Shown here piece by piece: positions 41,238 through 48,538 of a DNA stretch of 48,538 bases. Made by a program: the position numbers and the translations under genes. How positions within the stretch are numbered: the first letter of the stretch is position 1; every line of letters begins with the position of its first letter. Where the stretch lies: contig JABLTI010000030.1 of NCBI GenBank assembly GCA_013166835.1, forward strand, positions 1 through 48,538, in the 5' to 3' direction. This DNA is from Promethearchaeati archaeon. GTDB lineage: Archaea; Asgardarchaeota; Heimdallarchaeia; JABLTI01. The notes beneath the pieces are model-generated. The model ran no database searches. It was not told the origin of the DNA and saw only the letters and a program-made list of their open reading frames with translations.

Positions 41238-42593
41238 TTAATTTTCATATTCAATTGGTTCTCGAACATTAGGTAATTTAACTTCTCTTCCATTTTCTAA
41301 ATCCTTTTTAAGAGATTCACCAGCTTCTTCTGATCCATGAACTAATAAAATATTCTTACTGTTAATTGCCTTTAGCATTTTTATTAATTCATTTCTTTGT
41401 GCATGTCCTGAGAATTGAAATTGCTTTACTTCTGCATTAATTTCTGTTTTGAAGCCTTTCTTATCTCCCCAACTAAATAGTGTCACATCTTTTGCTCCTT
41501 CAAGAATTTGTCTACCTATGGTTTCTTCAACTTGATATCCCGAAATTGCTATCAAGTTATGAGGATTGCCTGCAGCGTGATTAAGGTATGAATGGATTGG
41601 TCCTCCTTCCATCATTCCAGAAGTTGAGAGTATAATATTGGGTTTTTTCTCAGAAACTATCATTTTTCTATATGTATCAAGATTATCTGCAAGATTTCTA
41701 GATACTGGTATAAAATTCTTTAAATCGAATGGAACTTCTACTTTGTAATCTCTACACCAATTAAGAATTTTCTTTGATATCCAGTATTCATGAAAATACA
41801 TACGATAAATTTCATTCATTTTCAGAATCATACCATCAATAAAAATCCTAAATTCTTTGTTCAAAAACTCTTTCGCAAGAATAGCTTCAATTTCCTGTGC
41901 TCGTCCCAAAGCAAATGTTGGTATAATTGTAATTCCACCTCTTTGATACGTCTTGTAAATAGCTTCAACTATAGACTCATTTGGAATTTCACGATTGGGT
42001 AAATCTCTAAGACCATTGGTTGATTCTGAGATTAATATAGAGATATCTTCTATGGTTGGGTACTTGTTTGTATCATGGTATGGTGTAGCAAAAGTATTGA
42101 TATCTCCAGTGTAAAAGATAAGTTGACCTTTCCAATCTAGAAGAATACTGGCTGAACCCAAAATATGCCCCGCATCAAAATAAGTTGCAGTGACCCCATC
42201 AGCTATTTTGAATTTTTGATCATAATAATGACTCTTTATAGCACGAAGAGTTTCATACATATCATCTTCATTCCAATGACGTGCTCCTTCAATTTTCAGA
42301 TGATCTCTCCATAGTATAGCTGCAATATCTTTAGTAGGATGAGTCATATGAATATCCTTACAACCTTCTCGAACCATTCTAGGTATATATCCCGTGTGAT
42401 CAAAATGAGCGTGAGAAATAACCATACTTTGTATTTCTGGTGCGTGTTTCAATAATCCTAAAGGAGCTTCAGTTGGTTCTTTTGGTCTAATTTTTAATCC
42501 ACAATCTAGTAGAATTTTTGTATCTTTATCTTCAACGAGAATAGCACTTTTTCCGATTTCTTTCGCAGCGCCAAATGCAGTTATTTTAATCAA
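41238..42593 (-). CDS. Beta-CASP metallo-beta-lactamase ribonuclease (aCPSF2-like)
   Basis: A 451-residue protein. The metal motifs are ISHAHFDHTGYIP (HxHxDH), DAGHILGSAS, FYTGDINT and a final HGSEE. The beta-CASP part carries ESTNG, TFALGRAQE, STSGMMEGGP and SGHAQRNE. There is no N-terminal KH region, so it belongs with aCPSF2-type proteins rather than with the KH-containing aCPSF1 transcription-termination factor. It likely acts as an endo- and/or exoribonuclease on RNA. ATG 42593 lies in a 278-base divergent region shared with the Vps22-like gene. It is convergent with rpoK, ending 38 bases after it. Confidence 0.92.
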   Translation of the reverse strand: MIKITAFGAAKEIGKSAILVEDKDTKILLDCGLKIRPKEPTEAPLGLLKHAPEIQSMVISHAHFDHTGYIPRMVREGCKDIHMTHPTKDIAAILWRDHLKIEGARHWNEDDMYETLRAIKSHYYDQKFKIADGVTATYFDAGHILGSASILLDWKGQLIFYTGDINTFATPYHDTNKYPTIEDISILISESTNGLRDLPNREIPNESIVEAIYKTYQRGGITIIPTFALGRAQEIEAILAKEFLNKEFRIFIDGMILKMNEIYRMYFHEYWISKKILNWCRDYKVEVPFDLKNFIPVSRNLADNLDTYRKMIVSEKKPNIILSTSGMMEGGPIHSYLNHAAGNPHNLIAISGYQVEETIGRQILEGAKDVTLFSWGDKKGFKTEINAEVKQFQFSGHAQRNELIKMLKAINSKNILLVHGSEEAGESLKKDLENGREVKLPNVREPIEYEN

Positions 42594-42871
42594 ATAGGTT
42601 CACTACCAAATCCAATTTATTTTTGTTTATAAGCTTTCTTACAACCATCTGACAAGTTTTCTAATGTTAAGAAAAGTGTTTCTATATAATTAATAACCCT
42701 ATTATACAAATCTATTGTCTTTGGCATCCCAAATATGGCATATAGTTGCTTTCAATTTTGAAATGAAAGGTTTAATTTACTGAAGAAACATGTTATTAAT
42801 AATTAATAGAATACTTTCATTTGAAAAGCTAAATAAAAGTAGTCTTCTCAAAGATACATGAGGTTATTTCC
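42594..42871. promoter_or_regulatory. Divergent promoter region between aCPSF2-like and Vps22-like genes
   Basis: AT-rich, 278 bases. For the rightward gene GCTAAATAAAAG (about 42828-42839) is a fair TATA box, predicting a start near 42859, immediately before GAGGT (42860-42864). TTTCAA-TT-TTGAAA (42750-42763) is a small inverted repeat of uncertain meaning. No coding sequence or RNA gene was recognised. Confidence 0.4.
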
Positions 42872-43561
42872 TTGAGTGACAAAGATAAAGTTAGTGATGC
42901 TTACAAAAAATTTGCCGAAGATCTAGAAGAAATTGAAGAAAAGGATAAAGAAAAACGAAAAGAGGTTTTACAGAAAGGAGTTCTTGATCTTGAGCAAAAA
43001 TACAGGGATGAAATAAAGGGAACTCGAGTTATGGATGAACGACTTGTAAAACTTCGGAAAGAAGCGGGAATGCCTGAATTAATTGGCATCGGGGATAAAG
43101 TACAGAGAAAGAGATTCAAAGATAAAGATAAGTATGATCAATTCTTAGCTAAAGAAGTATTAGAAGTTGGTATAGAAGAAAGTAGTGGTTTTGGTGGGAT
43201 AATGGTCTATTCTGATTTTTGCACTATGTTTGCAAATAAAAGACCAAACTGGGATGCTCCTAAAAAAGAGATTAAAAAAGCGCTAGAATATTTAGCTGAA
43301 TCCGGTTTAATTCCAAAAATGCAAAAAATGAAGAATAAAGCATTGCTAATTACTTTCAAACCCGCGGAATTGGAATCTGATGTGTTAACAATACTAAGTA
43401 TTGCTTCTGTAAATGGATTAACTAGTTATGAAGAAGTTGCTACTCTAACCGGCTGGCAAAAAGTAAGAATTGAAGTAGCTCTAGCTTCTTTAGTAGATCA
43501 CGAAATAGCTTACATAGATAAAAAAGATAAAACCTATTTCTTCCCAAGTCTGAAGAAATAG
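42872..43561 (+). CDS. ESCRT-II Vps22/EAP30-like protein (Asgard eukaryotic signature protein)
   Basis: A 229-residue protein whose whole layout matches EAP30/SNF8 (Vps22). A charged coiled-coil N-terminus (1-50) is followed by RLVKLRKEAGMPELIGIGDK, comparable to the FQDMCATIGVDPL region. Two winged helices follow: residues about 88-160 (FLAKEVLEVGIEESSGFGG through LESGLIP-like AESGLIPKM and ALLITF) and 165-229 (PAELESDVLTILSIASVNGLTSYEEV, then TGWQKVRIEVALASLVDHEIAYID). The human protein has PAELNMDHTVVLQLA, GYVTVSEI and GLAWLD at the same places. ESCRT-II bridges ubiquitin-binding ESCRT-I and membrane-remodelling ESCRT-III. The TTG start has GAGGT eight bases upstream. The other ESCRT genes are not in this window. 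Confidence 0.82.
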   Translation: MSDKDKVSDAYKKFAEDLEEIEEKDKEKRKEVLQKGVLDLEQKYRDEIKGTRVMDERLVKLRKEAGMPELIGIGDKVQRKRFKDKDKYDQFLAKEVLEVGIEESSGFGGIMVYSDFCTMFANKRPNWDAPKKEIKKALEYLAESGLIPKMQKMKNKALLITFKPAELESDVLTILSIASVNGLTSYEEVATLTGWQKVRIEVALASLVDHEIAYIDKKDKTYFFPSLKK

Positions 43562-43658
43562 TTATCATTTTTCTTAAGAGCTCTCTTTTCAACGTTTGGC
43601 AAAAAGTTATAAGTAAATTTTTTTTCTGGTTGCGCAGTGAAGTAATCGGAAGTGGAAA

Positions 43659-44891
43659 TTGGTGAAGCGAATCCTTATTGTAGACTATATTGTTGGTGGT
43701 GGTTTTGCAGAAGAAGATCTTCCAGTCAATATTCTTGCTGAAGGATATTCCATTCTAAGATCATGCATTGAACAATTTGCACAATTAGGTTTTAAAATTG
43801 CTACATTAATAGATCATCGATTAATGCAGCACATTCGTATTTCCCCGATTCATGAATTCAAATCAGTTTCCAGTCATGAGGATTTTGTTAGTGGGATAAA
43901 AGCTTTCGCTGACCAGGTTGATTATGCCCTTACTTTAGCTCCAGAATCTAAGGGTATCCTGAAAGACCTCTCATCTATAATTGTGAATTCACAAGCAATC
44001 TTCTTGGGAAGTAATCCTGATTCTATAGAACAAGCCGGTGACAAATTAAAGACAATGAATTTGGCGAAAGAATTAGATCTAAATGTTCCTGCAACATTCT
44101 CACCTTCAAACAATGATTCCTTTGATAATATCCAGAGTGAAGTTGATGTTTTAGGATATCCATTAATTGTTAAACCAATAGATGGTGTAGGTTGTCAGGG
44201 TCTTACAAAAGTGACAAAACCTAATGACTTAAGATTTGGTTTGCAAGCAGCTCATGCAGTAACTAGCATGGATAATTGCATTGTTCAAGAGTTTATAAAA
44301 GGCACTCCAATAAGTACAAGTCTATTAGTAAATGATGATAAAGCCGTTCCAATATCAATCAATCATCAGAATCTTCGGTTGGATTCAATGAAGAAATCTG
44401 GGGATTATTTAGGTGGAGAAGTTCCATACAGTATTCCAAAGTACAATAATGAGATAATTGAAACATCAGTTAAACTTGTAGAACAAATGAATCTCAATGG
44501 ATTTATTGGTGTGGATTTAGTAGTTGGCGAAGATGGAGTGTTTGTTATTGAAGTTAATCCAAGAGTTACCGTTCCCTTTATAGCTATTAATGAATTAGCA
44601 AACAGAAACGTTGCCAAAGAATTGATAGAAATTGTGGAAAAAGGAAAGATAACTGGAGAAATTAAGTTAAATGGTTATGCTACTTTCTCTAAAATTACTG
44701 TTCCATCAACTTTTAACAAAATTGCTAGATTTGAAAGAGCAGCAATTATAGATGGTGTACTTAGCCCGCCCTTCCCTGTTGGGAATAATTCTCATTCCTA
44801 TACTCTCTTAATGGGTTTAGGTGCAACAATTGAAATGGCAAGAAAGAATTTTCGAAATATCAAAAATGAAGTTTTGAAAAATCTTTCATGA
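43659..44891 (+). CDS. MfnD-like ATP-grasp ligase (COG1821-type)
   Basis: A 410-residue ATP-grasp protein. The N-terminus VDYIVGGGFAEEDLPVNILAEGYSIL corresponds to the EYVSGGG...LP.SLL.EG pattern of archaeal tyramine-glutamate ligase MfnD (methanofuran synthesis). ATP-grasp elements are YPLIVKPIDGVGCQGLTKV, CIVQEFIKGTPISTSLLV and the metal site GVFVIEVNPRVTVPF. A methanofuran or similar glutamyl-amine ligation is a reasonable guess, but relatives with other substrates exist. The start is TTG 43659 or GTG 43662. AAGTTATAAGTAAA (about 43607-43620) is a good TATA box. It lies 97 bases after the Vps22-like gene. Confidence 0.8.
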   Translation: MVKRILIVDYIVGGGFAEEDLPVNILAEGYSILRSCIEQFAQLGFKIATLIDHRLMQHIRISPIHEFKSVSSHEDFVSGIKAFADQVDYALTLAPESKGILKDLSSIIVNSQAIFLGSNPDSIEQAGDKLKTMNLAKELDLNVPATFSPSNNDSFDNIQSEVDVLGYPLIVKPIDGVGCQGLTKVTKPNDLRFGLQAAHAVTSMDNCIVQEFIKGTPISTSLLVNDDKAVPISINHQNLRLDSMKKSGDYLGGEVPYSIPKYNNEIIETSVKLVEQMNLNGFIGVDLVVGEDGVFVIEVNPRVTVPFIAINELANRNVAKELIEIVEKGKITGEIKLNGYATFSKITVPSTFNKIARFERAAIIDGVLSPPFPVGNNSHSYTLLMGLGATIEMARKNFRNIKNEVLKNLS

Positions 44892-44975
44892 AAAAAACAT
44901 TAGTCTTTACGTTCTTTTCTTAATTAGAAGTTAAGAAGAATTGTTGGTTGAAGACAAAATAAAAAAACAAAAATT

Positions 44976-45218
44976 CTATAATTGGGTTGCTCCACCAACA
45001 GCTAGTTTTTCGATGACTTGAACCTTGCCATCTTTAATTTGTACCATTATACTTGTAACATAACCAGCGATTCTATTTCTCATTCGTTTGGACATCACAT
45101 TTGTCAATTTATTGACAAGTATTTTGTTTTGTTCGAAATCAGTTGAGAGATGCTGGTGATATTTGGCTACTAATTCCTTTGCGGTTCGTTTAATTTTCTG
45201 AGATCGAATATTACCCAT
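44976..45218 (-). CDS. rps17e: Ribosomal protein eS17
   Basis: About 80 residues. MGNIRSQKIKRTAKELVAKYHQHL, DFEQNKILVNKLTNVMSKRMRNRIAGYVT is the archaeal/eukaryotic S17e pattern. It binds the small subunit. ATG 45218 (MGNIRSQK) is right: a GGAGG site lies just before it, inside the codons of an upstream in-frame ATG at 45233, which would add MEENP. It is monocistronic and convergent with the MfnD-like gene. Confidence 0.93.
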   Translation of the reverse strand: MGNIRSQKIKRTAKELVAKYHQHLSTDFEQNKILVNKLTNVMSKRMRNRIAGYVTSIMVQIKDGKVQVIEKLAVGGATQL

Positions 45219-45233
45219 TGGGTTTTCCTCCAT

Positions 45234-45573
45234 TGAGTTAAATGACTTGCCCTTTTAGGCTGTTAATAAATCTTCTTAATTATCTCTTTATTCATTGAGA
45301 AAGTGAAAATTAGTCTATCTTTTGTATACTGTAATTTTCATTTTTTCTATTTGATATTTCAGATAATTTTCGTTATCCATCAAAGACCTTAAATAATCTC
45401 TGTTCTGGGTAAAATTAATTCCGAGAATATGGGTAAACCTTTTGAAGAAACCTTTTCTTCGAAAGGGTGGAAACTTTAAAAACATTAATAATTTAGAGGC
45501 AGTTAACTGATAAAACAAATCAAGTTAACAAAATTCAATATTTGGCTATTAATCTAAATCTAGGTGAAAGATA
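45234..45573. other. 340-base gene-poor region between eS17 and surface-protein gene
   Basis: This gap between divergent genes holds their promoters and one strong inverted repeat (45438-45466). A minus-strand frame at 45315-45518 was considered and rejected. I see no RNA gene. Confidence 0.5.
45438..45466. repeat. 13-bp inverted repeat (hairpin)
   Basis: CCTTTTGAAGAAA (45438-45450) pairs with TTTCTTCGAAAGG (45454-45466), 12 Watson-Crick pairs and one G-T, with only three bases between the arms. There is no T-run directly after it. It could be an operator, an RNA hairpin in a leader, or a terminator. Confidence 0.6.
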
Positions 45574-47367
45574 TTGAAAATACATTCAAAGAAACTTACA
45601 ACTATGGCACTAATCTTATTGGTTTTACCATTCGTTTCATTAGTGTCATTACAAATAAAAGATGCAGCTGCTGAGAGTCCCACAATGACTATTCTTGAGG
45701 TGACTTCTAACATTAGTTACCAAATTGAAGTTTCTGTTGAGATCACATTAACAGGATTCAATTATGATCTTTATACTGAATTTTTGAGATTATATCTTAA
45801 TCAATCCACTGCTACTATTTTAGCAAATGATTATGATGGTTTCAATGCATCTAAAACTTTCAGTAGACAAGATGATGCTACTTTTGAAGCTCAAGTACTT
45901 TCACCAGTATTATATAATGGTTCACATTTAGATTCCGCCAATTATAACGTAACTGTTATTGCTATTACAAATACTGATGAAAAAAGCACTCTAATTGAAT
46001 GGTCTGGTGGGTATATCTTCATAGATACAGATTTACCAGATATTACTTACATTCATCCAAGTGTTGCTCTTGAAGAAATTTGGGGTATTTATACTGTAGA
46101 AACAAATATTGTAGATACTTCAGATATTAGTTTGGTTGAATTCTTTATAGACAACAATTTAAGATATCAAATCGATGATCCTTTTCCAGGACAAACAAGT
46201 TTCACCTGGGATTGGCTTAGTTCACAAGATGATAAAGGCGTTCGCTCTGTTAAAGTAAAAGCTACAGATAACAGCTCTGCATTTAATGTAGAAGAGCTAT
46301 CTTTCTCTGTTACAGTCGTTGGACCAGAAATGAGTTATCTCGATCCAATTCCAGCAACTATTGATTTTAACAATACATTAAAACTCAATCTTACAGTCAC
46401 TGATGCGTTCTTTGAGATTGATTCAGTTTATACAAATTATTCCATTGATGACGGTCCTTGGGTTTTCACAAAAATGGAGAATCTAACAGTAGATCAATTT
46501 AATTATACTTTCTCCAGTTATCCGATTGGGTCCAAAATCAACTGGGAGATTTTTGCAAATAACACTGATGGTCAGTACCACATATTCCGAACAGCTGCCC
46601 TTGAGCCATGGGAAATATTTTCTGTACATTGGGATCATATTAACCCAACGGGAGAAGTAAACCATGATTATCAATTGACTATAGATGATGAAATATTCGT
46701 CTTTCTGAATGTAACAGAACAATCCCCCCTAGACTTGTGCAATATTAATTACAGAGTCGATGAAGGAGACTGGCAAGAAGTAGCAATGGTTCTAAATGAA
46801 ACCGGGGTAAATAATACCTGGTACGAATACAAGCATTATTTCACTGATAGCTATCCTATCTTTACTTACATTGAGTTTTACATTTGGTTAAATGATTCAG
46901 GAAATAATATCTTAAGACTGGATAATAATGGAGATTACTATTCAATTAAAATCATCCCGCATGATCTTGTAGCTCCCATTCTAACAATAGATGTAATGCC
47001 AGAAACAATAACAACACTGCAGAACATTACAGTTACAGTAACTATCAATGAAACAAGTAATCTGCTGTCCGTGGATGTCCTATACAGAGTTCAAAGCACG
47101 CAGTACTCTATAGCAATGAACCAAATTGGGAGTGATACTTGGACAGCCAGTTTTGTAGTCATTGCAACAACTGGAGATACCGTTGAAATCTGGGTTAGAG
47201 CAATTGATGAATATTACAATACTGCGGAAACCGATGTTGAAGATTTCGTTGTGGTAGCAGAAGAAGCTGGAGTAACTCACAGTAATTTCTTATTATGGTT
47301 GATGTTAATTGTTCTAATTATTTTACCAATAGTTATTACTTTGTTAATCCTAAGACCACAAAGATAA
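45574..47367 (+). CDS. Cell-surface protein with signal peptide, Ig-like repeats and C-terminal anchor
   Basis: A 597-residue protein. A signal peptide (about 1-34, ALILLVLPFVSLVSLQIKDAAAES) is followed by a beta-rich ectodomain with repeated blocks of about 100 residues, each near a DxxPxIxYxxP- or YSIDDGPW-like phrase (IDTDLPDITYIHP; NYSIDDGPWVFTKM; NYRVDEGDWQEVAM; VLYRVQSTQYSIAM), typical of Ig-like or bacterial surface beta-sandwich repeats. Many N-x-S/T sites fit archaeal glycosylation. One membrane helix (about 572-593) ends in LILRPQR. The TTG start has AGGTGA upstream. Ligand and role are unknown; adhesion or S-layer association is plausible. A terminator follows directly. Confidence 0.78.
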   Translation: MKIHSKKLTTMALILLVLPFVSLVSLQIKDAAAESPTMTILEVTSNISYQIEVSVEITLTGFNYDLYTEFLRLYLNQSTATILANDYDGFNASKTFSRQDDATFEAQVLSPVLYNGSHLDSANYNVTVIAITNTDEKSTLIEWSGGYIFIDTDLPDITYIHPSVALEEIWGIYTVETNIVDTSDISLVEFFIDNNLRYQIDDPFPGQTSFTWDWLSSQDDKGVRSVKVKATDNSSAFNVEELSFSVTVVGPEMSYLDPIPATIDFNNTLKLNLTVTDAFFEIDSVYTNYSIDDGPWVFTKMENLTVDQFNYTFSSYPIGSKINWEIFANNTDGQYHIFRTAALEPWEIFSVHWDHINPTGEVNHDYQLTIDDEIFVFLNVTEQSPLDLCNINYRVDEGDWQEVAMVLNETGVNNTWYEYKHYFTDSYPIFTYIEFYIWLNDSGNNILRLDNNGDYYSIKIIPHDLVAPILTIDVMPETITTLQNITVTVTINETSNLLSVDVLYRVQSTQYSIAMNQIGSDTWTASFVVIATTGDTVEIWVRAIDEYYNTAETDVEDFVVVAEEAGVTHSNFLLWLMLIVLIILPIVITLLILRPQR

Positions 47368-47377
47368 AATGAATGCT

Positions 47378-47410
47378 CCCCATAGCAGGGGCCTTCTATC
47401 TCTTTTTTTT
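47378..47410 (+). terminator. Hairpin and T-run after the surface-protein gene
   Basis: CCCC (47378-47381) pairs with GGGG (47388-47391) around ATAGCA, and a run of eight T (47403-47410) follows. Confidence 0.6.
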
Positions 47411-47489
47411 AATTAGAGTTGCTCTTTTAGTAATCTTTGTTTAATTAAAAAGTCAATCAGGAATAATAAGAAATCTTTCACAAATAAAT

Positions 47490-47539
47490 CGTATATAATA
47501 TATATGGTTCTGAGAAATTATGCGAATTCATTCTCAGAA
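47490..47539 (+). promoter_or_regulatory. Promoter with inverted repeat across the predicted start of the MBL-fold gene
   Basis: A long TATA element GTATATAATATATATGG (47491-47507) predicts transcription start near 47523. TTCTGAGAA (47508-47516) and TTCTCAGAA (47531-47539) are perfect inverted arms with 14 bases between them, centred on that start. Confidence 0.6.
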
Positions 47540-47581
47540 ATATGAGAAACCTTAAAACTGCCTAAAAGAAGAAGAAATATT

Positions 47582-48355
47582 ATGGCACTTTCAAAAATTA
47601 CTCGGAATATCATAATAAGTTTAGGGGTTATTTTTGCAGTTACAGCAATTGTAGTTCCATCAGTAGTTGTACCATTAAGAAATAATAGTACAATCAGTTT
47701 CAAGCTATTATACAATGCAGGAGTTATGATTGAAACACAGGACACACGGATTTATGTTGATCCATATAGTTTAGATTATTCATACGAAGATTTAGACGCT
47801 GATATTATTCTTATTACACATCCACATGGAGATCATTATGATCCCGCATCACTTAATTTGCTCGATAAAGAAGACACGATATATATAATGCCTGAAAACA
47901 TGACAACTGAGCTCTCTTTGCGTGATGGTATTGGGGTCAACCCTGGAGACGAACTGGAATTTGGCTCAATAAAAATTACTGCTTTTTACATGTATACATT
48001 ACCGGTAGATATTTATCCCGCAAGTCATCCCAAGGCAGCTAATTGGACCAGTTATCTTATTGACGTAGATGGGTTCACATTTTTCCACGCAGGGGATTCA
48101 AAAAACATAGCTGAATATAGCCAACTTACAGGCTTAGTTGATGTAGCTTTATTACCTTTAGGTCCTGGTTGTCAGACAATGACTGATATGGAAGTTGTTG
48201 ACGCTCTTAATACTATTGAAGGACAGTACTTTATACCTATTCATTATGTTTGGAGCGCTTGGCAAACATTCATTGCAAACTATGGTTCTTATGTTATGAG
48301 TGAATGTCAAATTATTCATCTTGAATATTGGGAATCTTATGAATTTGAACAATAA
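47582..48355 (+). CDS. Membrane-anchored metallo-beta-lactamase-fold hydrolase (UlaG-like)
   Basis: A 257-residue protein. Residues about 9-31 form one hydrophobic anchor, so the enzyme domain probably lies outside the membrane. The MBL motifs are ITHPHGDHYD (HxHxDH), FFHAGDSKN (metal-bridging aspartate) and a late PIHYVWSAW histidine. The AGVMIET start of the fold and the short spacing are typical of UlaG/YtnP-like enzymes; cofactors are presumably two zinc or manganese ions. The substrate is unknown. ATG 47582 comes at the end of an AAGAAGAAG-rich leader and downstream of the inverted-repeat promoter. A clear terminator follows. Confidence 0.88.
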   Translation: MALSKITRNIIISLGVIFAVTAIVVPSVVVPLRNNSTISFKLLYNAGVMIETQDTRIYVDPYSLDYSYEDLDADIILITHPHGDHYDPASLNLLDKEDTIYIMPENMTTELSLRDGIGVNPGDELEFGSIKITAFYMYTLPVDIYPASHPKAANWTSYLIDVDGFTFFHAGDSKNIAEYSQLTGLVDVALLPLGPGCQTMTDMEVVDALNTIEGQYFIPIHYVWSAWQTFIANYGSYVMSECQIIHLEYWESYEFEQ

Positions 48356-48386
48356 TAGTAAAGAATAACTCAAAGATTACACATAA

Positions 48387-48422
48387 GGCACTTGTAGAAA
48401 AATACAGTGCCAATTTTTTTTA
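48387..48422 (+). terminator. Hairpin and T-run after the MBL-fold gene
   Basis: GGCACT (48387-48392) pairs with AGTGCC (48406-48411), extended by GTA/TAC across one bulged T; AATTTTTTTT follows. Confidence 0.75.
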
Positions 48423-48538
48423 TTTTTTTAGATTAGTGCTCAAAGAGCAGTAAATGTACTAAAATAACTCAAGAATTAATCCTAACTACAGTGAAGTCTT
48501 TTATTTTTTGTCGATTATTATATTATCAGTGGGAGCAC

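Noticed and set aside
45315..45518. Minus-strand frame of 67 codons between eS17 and the surface-protein gene
   Set aside because: It has a TTG start without a ribosome site, no recognisable domain and contains the strong hairpin; more likely leader or promoter DNA.
1..48538. Mobile elements, CRISPR arrays, prophage
   Set aside because: No transposase, integrase, spaced repeats or phage structural genes were seen on either strand.

Overview
The window is AT-rich archaeal DNA, most probably from an Asgard archaeon (Promethearchaeota). The evidence for Archaea is archaeal RNA polymerase subunits D and K, ribosomal proteins eL18, uL13, uS9, eL13 and eS17, NOG1, an aCPSF-type beta-CASP nuclease, a MEMO1-family protein, TATA-box promoters, frequent TTG/GTG starts and several apparently near-leaderless genes. 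The evidence for Asgard is an EAP30/Vps22-like ESCRT-II subunit (42872-43561), supported by eL13, which is known mainly from TACK and Asgard archaea. I cannot assign a class from the sequence alone. I found no rRNA, tRNA, CRISPR array, transposase or phage gene.

Layout. (1) 1-2.5 kb, minus: the N-terminal part of a large tandem ATPase activase of 2-hydroxyacyl-CoA dehydratase systems, running off the left edge. (2) 2.7-10.6 kb, plus: an APH-fold kinase, a FadH-like flavoenzyme fused to an SCP2 domain, and the two halves of the saccharopine pathway as separate genes flanking a membrane protein. (3) 10.6-16.1 kb: a DUF6512-like membrane protein, threonine dehydratase, a candidate structured RNA, a sirtuin, an anchored alpha/beta hydrolase, a GNAT and a D-cysteine desulfhydrase-like enzyme. 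(4) 16.2-21.3 kb: copper chaperone and CopA ATPase, then a tandem pair of zinc-ribbon/membrane paralogues. (5) 21.4-26.4 kb: nitrilase, SDR, NOG1 overlapping RNA 3'-phosphate cyclase, alkylguanine methyltransferase and a damaged nadM. (6) 26.6-28.8 kb: rpoD-eL18-uL13-uS9 operon. (7) 28.9-32.2 kb: orphan HEPN protein and TldD/TldE. (8) 32.2-39.5 kb: eL13, a four-helix membrane protein, a gamma-family PLP enzyme, an ATP-grasp enzyme with a helical partner, an SHMT-like enzyme, a MEMO1-family protein and a zinc-ribbon protein. (9) 39.7-45.2 kb: a small basic protein behind a long leader hairpin, a coiled-coil/winged-helix protein, rpoK, aCPSF2-like nuclease, Vps22-like protein, MfnD-like ATP-grasp and eS17. 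(10) 45.5-48.5 kb: an anchored surface protein and a membrane-anchored metallo-beta-lactamase-fold enzyme.

How it fits together. Many metabolic genes handle amino acids: lysine through saccharopine, threonine/serine deamination, cysteine/methionine lyases, SHMT, an amidase-type nitrilase, TldD/E peptide proteolysis and the activase of hydroxyacyl-CoA dehydration. Together they suggest amino-acid or peptide fermentation, which is inference. The information-processing genes are scattered rather than in one superoperon; in particular rpoK lies about 12 kb from rpoD-uS9 and no rpoN follows uS9. Palindromes repeatedly sit at predicted transcription starts, and two leaders are strongly structured.
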